This document shows, piece by piece, positions 13,845 to 16,381 of a stretch of DNA of 16,381 bases. Each line of letters starts with the position of its first letter. Within the stretch, counting starts at the first letter, position 1. Where the stretch lies: contig JBGPBY010000118.1 of assembly GCA_041481485.1 (NCBI GenBank), forward strand, positions 1-16,381, given 5' to 3'. Source of the DNA: JBGPBY01 sp041481485 (GTDB taxonomy: Bacteria; Acidobacteriota; Terriglobia; 20CM-2-55-15). Made by a program: the position numbers and the translations under genes. A model generated the notes under the pieces. The model searched no databases and was not told the origin of the DNA. It saw only the letters and a list, made by a program, of their open reading frames with translations.

Positions 13845-14981
13845 TTACGGCCGATTGTCCTGACAGAAATTGATCGGCAATTCCTCATTCGCGATCCATT
13901 TCAGCGTCCAACTGCTGGTCCATTGTTTCGTGTAGGCGCCCGGATCGTCAATGGTCACTTCGTATTTCAGGGTATTGGAGTCCGTTCGCGTATACCGCTC
14001 AACGAGATGAAGCTGGTCGGTGTGCGGCAGGCCCCCGTTGGAAAACCAGAAGCGCTCCAGGAAACCTTTGTTGTCGACCTCGAGCGTATCGCCATTCCAC
14101 TTCCCAACGGAACGGCCGTAAAACAAGGGATTGTCGGCATCGCCACGGATCTGACCCTTCTGATCGCGGCCATCCAGATAAATGATGCGATAGTTCCGGT
14201 CGATGCTTCCGACCAGAACGAAGATCCGTTTGTGGTCGCGATCTTCAACAAATTGAACCCCATACCGCATCTGGAACTGCCTTGGGCCGCCCGGCGGAAT
14301 GCAGAACAAATAAGCCGGGTCATCCTTCAGATAGTTTGCCTGGCGATACTTATAGAGATCGAGCGCCCACGGCTGGAATGGCGCCACTTTGCTGGCATCA
14401 CCAGGATTTGCAAGCAGGCCCCATTCATCGGTCTTCACGTTGACGCCGGTCTGCATCAGTGAAGTCTGGCTTGGTGCCGCCCAATATCCGGTTTCAGCGG
14501 CGGTTGCGGGACCCAGCTTCGGTTGCTTGTTCTCCCAGCGCGGCGTCGGATCTGCAGGCTTGGCATATTTGGGTTGCTGAATCCCGGTTGGGACGTCCGT
14601 GAACATTTTCTTTCCAGCGCCCCCGGAAGTCAGGGTGAATGATGTCGCCCAGATTTGCCGGGATTGATCGCGTGCCGGATTTCCAGTCACCGAGACGGAA
14701 TCTCCGGGTTTCAAAGAATCCTTCGTATAGCCGCCTTTAAGCAACTCGACCGTGCTCTCGAGTTCTACGGCCCAATTGGTGTTCTTGCCCGCCGCATCCG
14801 GCACATTGATGAACACGTGAACCTGGGGATTCGACCAGTCAAACTTGGTGACAACACCTTTGATGCTTGTCGTTTTAGCTATATCAAATTTGGCAGCGAG
14901 TTCCTGATGGCCCAACACCGGCGCCACAAGCAGCATTGCAGCCACGCTGCAGGTAACAATTAAAAAAAGTGCATACCGCAT
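13845..14981 (-). CDS. Secreted fusion protein: DUF6152-like domain plus 'GDTLVV' domain
   Basis: A 378-residue exported protein of unknown function. After a signal peptide (1-24, ending APVLG), residues 25-125 are a DUF6152-like domain (HQELAAKFD, KGVVTKFDWSNPQVHVF, LKPGDSVSVTGNPARD). A linker (126-165) leads into a 'GDTLVV'-type domain: FQPWALDLYKYR, Cys227 in FCIPPGGPRQFQMRYG, YRIIYLDGRD, YGRSVGKWNGDTLEVD (288-303), ERFWFSNGGLPHTDQLHLVERYTRTD, IDDPGAYT and Cys373 in NFCQDN. The His-His of the stand-alone copies is reduced to one His after Gly, and NPH has become NPQ. It is probably the first gene of its operon; AGGAGGA precedes the ATG at 14981, which rules out an upstream ATG at 15008. 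The fusion implies that the separate proteins act together. Confidence 0.85.
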   Translation of the reverse strand: MRYALFLIVTCSVAAMLLVAPVLGHQELAAKFDIAKTTSIKGVVTKFDWSNPQVHVFINVPDAAGKNTNWAVELESTVELLKGGYTKDSLKPGDSVSVTGNPARDQSRQIWATSFTLTSGGAGKKMFTDVPTGIQQPKYAKPADPTPRWENKQPKLGPATAAETGYWAAPSQTSLMQTGVNVKTDEWGLLANPGDASKVAPFQPWALDLYKYRQANYLKDDPAYLFCIPPGGPRQFQMRYGVQFVEDRDHKRIFVLVGSIDRNYRIIYLDGRDQKGQIRGDADNPLFYGRSVGKWNGDTLEVDNKGFLERFWFSNGGLPHTDQLHLVERYTRTDSNTLKYEVTIDDPGAYTKQWTSSWTLKWIANEELPINFCQDNRP

Positions 14982-15279
14982 CAATCGTCCTCCTGAGCCG
15001 GGAATCATATACCGGATGGACCAACAATCGAAAATATTGATTCGCGCAAAGTCAGCGAGGCCAATTGCAAGTTTGCTCCGGATATTCGATGGATACGCGA
15101 GATCGTATTATCAAATTTGGTTATTTTCAACGGAAAGGATTCCCCTCAATGGTTCACTTTAAATTCAGCGGCGGAGCTCCCCTCCAGACGCGATCCGTGA
15201 CCACAAAGAAATCTACGTATGGAAATTGTACTTGGTTACAGGTTTGCCGAAATTTCAATGGAGCCTGGGTTCCGTTGCC
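14982..15279. other. Gene-poor gap upstream of the secreted-protein operon
   Basis: A 298-base stretch between the fusion gene start and the binding-protein gene stop. It should contain the promoter of the minus-strand operon and the end of the binding-protein transcript. A TATATGAT near 15005-15012 on the minus strand (5/6 -10 match TATGAT) is a candidate, but no good -35 accompanies it. No terminator hairpin, repeat or convincing gene was seen; small open frames on the plus strand lack a start site and family features. Confidence 0.5.
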
Positions 15280-16263
15280 TTACTCGTTTTTCTTGACGAC
15301 GGTCTCCCAGGGCGGGCACATGCGCTGATCGTAGGGAACATCCTTCCCTTCATAATTGGAGTTGTCGACCACCATGAGCGAGAAGATGAATTCCTTCGGC
15401 ACCGGAAGATTCCTCAGGTGACGAACCGCGGCCATCGTGCCCAGGCATCCGTGTATAAATCCGTCGCAATCGCCCGTGGCCAGCAGCTTGCCGGTTTTGA
15501 TCGAATCAATCGCTTCTTTGGTTCCATTGAGCCCCACGACCAGAGCCTTTCGCTTTGCCGCATCCAGTGCTTCAATGGCGCCCAGAGCCATCGCGTCGTT
15601 GGCGGCAAGAATTCCATCAATTCGCGGATACGATTGAAGCAGATTTTCCGTCACCTGCAGTCCCAAAATCCGCTGAAAATTGCCGGGCTGCGAGGCGAGC
15701 AGCTTGACGTTGGGGAACTCGGCGATTGCCATCTTGAAGCCTGCCACGCGATTTACACTGTTTTGCGAGCCGCCGACCCCTTCAAGGATGATGACGTTTC
15801 CGTGGCCATTGAGCTTTTGAAACAGAAATCGGGCTGTATTCAGAGCCATATTCGTTTCATCGCATCCCATAAAACTGATCGCCTGGCCTCCGAGCACACG
15901 ATCTGTAATATTGACCACCGGAATATTTGCGGCATTAAGCTTCTCAATTCCGGGAACCATTGCTTTTGAATCGACCGGGATAAACACTACCGCGCTTGGC
16001 CGCATGATAATTGCATCCTCAATCTCGCTCATCTGCTCAGAAATGTCGTCCTGCTTGGTTGGAATAAATTGGATGACGGAAGCGTTCATCTGCTTTGCAG
16101 CGCTTTCCGCTCCCAGCCGGACGGTCTGAAAAAACGGATTAGTCTGATTCTTCGTGAAGACCGCAATGGTTTCCCCGCCGGTCTTGCCGGACTTTTCATC
16201 TGCCGGTTTCGAGCAGGAGGTGAGCAGAGCAGCGAGCGTGAAATAGAGAAATGTTTTTCGCAT
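15280..16263 (-). CDS. Sugar-type ABC transporter substrate-binding lipoprotein
   Basis: A 327-residue periplasmic-binding protein of the ribose/allose-like type (Peripla_BP_4 fold). The lipobox LTSC gives lipidated Cys17 after a short signal sequence, so it is membrane-anchored on the outer face. Typical features are IAVFTKNQTNPFFQTVRLG (about 33-51), SEIEDAIIMRPSAVVFIPVDS, NIPVVNITDR, EGVGGSQNSVNRVAGF, GILAANDAMALGAIEAL and the hinge-side GDCDGF. The ligand is probably a sugar or polyol, but cannot be named. The first in-frame Met is far upstream (16371); the ATG at 16263, preceded by GAGGAAA and giving a proper lipoprotein signal, is chosen. No permease or ATPase gene is in the window; any partners lie beyond 16381. 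Confidence 0.9.
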   Translation of the reverse strand: MRKTFLYFTLAALLTSCSKPADEKSGKTGGETIAVFTKNQTNPFFQTVRLGAESAAKQMNASVIQFIPTKQDDISEQMSEIEDAIIMRPSAVVFIPVDSKAMVPGIEKLNAANIPVVNITDRVLGGQAISFMGCDETNMALNTARFLFQKLNGHGNVIILEGVGGSQNSVNRVAGFKMAIAEFPNVKLLASQPGNFQRILGLQVTENLLQSYPRIDGILAANDAMALGAIEALDAAKRKALVVGLNGTKEAIDSIKTGKLLATGDCDGFIHGCLGTMAAVRHLRNLPVPKEFIFSLMVVDNSNYEGKDVPYDQRMCPPWETVVKKNE

Positions 16264-16305
16264 CAGGTTTCCTCTGACTCCCAATAGTTCCTGGACGGGG
16301 CAGAC

Positions 16306-16381
16306 TGTAGGCGCGGGGTATTTACCCGCACGCTTTTTATGGCTGGTATACGCATGATCGTGCGCGGTCATATACCGCGCC
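16306..16381. repeat. R1 REP-like palindrome, cut by the right window edge
   Basis: It begins TGTAGGCGCGG like the 8259-8350 copy and contains a left arm with its own dyad around GTATTTAC, a loop, and a right arm GTGCGCGGTCATATACCGCGCC that runs to the end of the window. The arms pair imperfectly (GGCGCGG...CGCACG). The expected closing TACA would lie past base 16381. It lies upstream of the binding-protein gene. Confidence 0.75.

Noticed and set aside
13806..14462. 218-codon open frame on the plus strand
   Set aside because: It lies antisense to the fusion protein gene, with no ribosome-binding site or recognisable motif.
15065..15328. 87-codon open frame in the gap before the binding-protein gene
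   Set aside because: There is no Shine-Dalgarno or recognised motif, and it overlaps the end of a real gene on the other strand.
15226..15969. 247-codon open frame on the plus strand
   Set aside because: It is antisense to the well-supported binding-protein gene and shows no family features.

Overview
The window looks like chromosomal DNA of a soil-type, moderately GC-rich bacterium, most likely an Acidobacteriota member (Bryobacter/Solibacter-like). This is inferred from the DUF6152-type and 'GDTLVV' secreted protein families, the Ala/Gly/Arg-rich linkers of exported proteins and the abundant intergenic palindromes. No rRNA, tRNA, phage or transposase gene is visible, so the assignment is indirect.

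Region 1 (1-4559), catabolism and transport. A CoA-acylating methylmalonate-semialdehyde dehydrogenase (mmsA, minus) is divergent from an MHS-type MFS transporter (plus). The transporter converges on an AtoE-type short-chain fatty acid transporter (minus). The space between the two transporters is almost wholly a long imperfect palindrome that contains the atoE stop codon.

Region 2 (4560-7776), a co-directional plus-strand set. An SDR-fold protein lacking the canonical Tyr/Lys pair is followed by a pirin-family bicupin, a flavodoxin-like protein, a palindrome and a second, larger pirin. atoE and the SDR are divergent with only 50 bp between start codons; each has a -10-like box so close to its ATG that both mRNAs may be leaderless.

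Region 3 (7777-14981) is the most interesting part: two convergent gene sets built from shared parts. The plus set is a small secreted protein, a four-helix membrane protein (DUF6644-like), an eight-helix protein (DUF2231-like half plus DUF6644-like half) and a secreted DUF6152-like protein. The minus set, in transcription order, is a DUF6152/'GDTLVV' fusion, a free DUF6152-like protein, a free 'GDTLVV' protein, a paralogue of the small secreted protein and another 'GDTLVV' protein. Between the convergent ends lie two strong hairpin terminators flanking a dispersed repeat. Two DUF6152-like proteins have His-His directly after the predicted signal-peptidase site, and the membrane proteins carry conserved His/Arg in or near helices. 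My working hypothesis is an undescribed extracytoplasmic metal or redox system; the function is not established.

Region 4 (14982-16381). A gene-poor gap is followed by a sugar-type ABC substrate-binding lipoprotein on the minus strand and a REP-like palindrome cut by the window edge.

At least four palindromic repeat types occur between genes: R1 (TGTAGGCGCGG type at 8259, 16306 and a fragment at 2921), R2 (CCACCGGC type at 1 and 10526), R3 (2936-3177) and R4 (ATTGAAC type at 6673).
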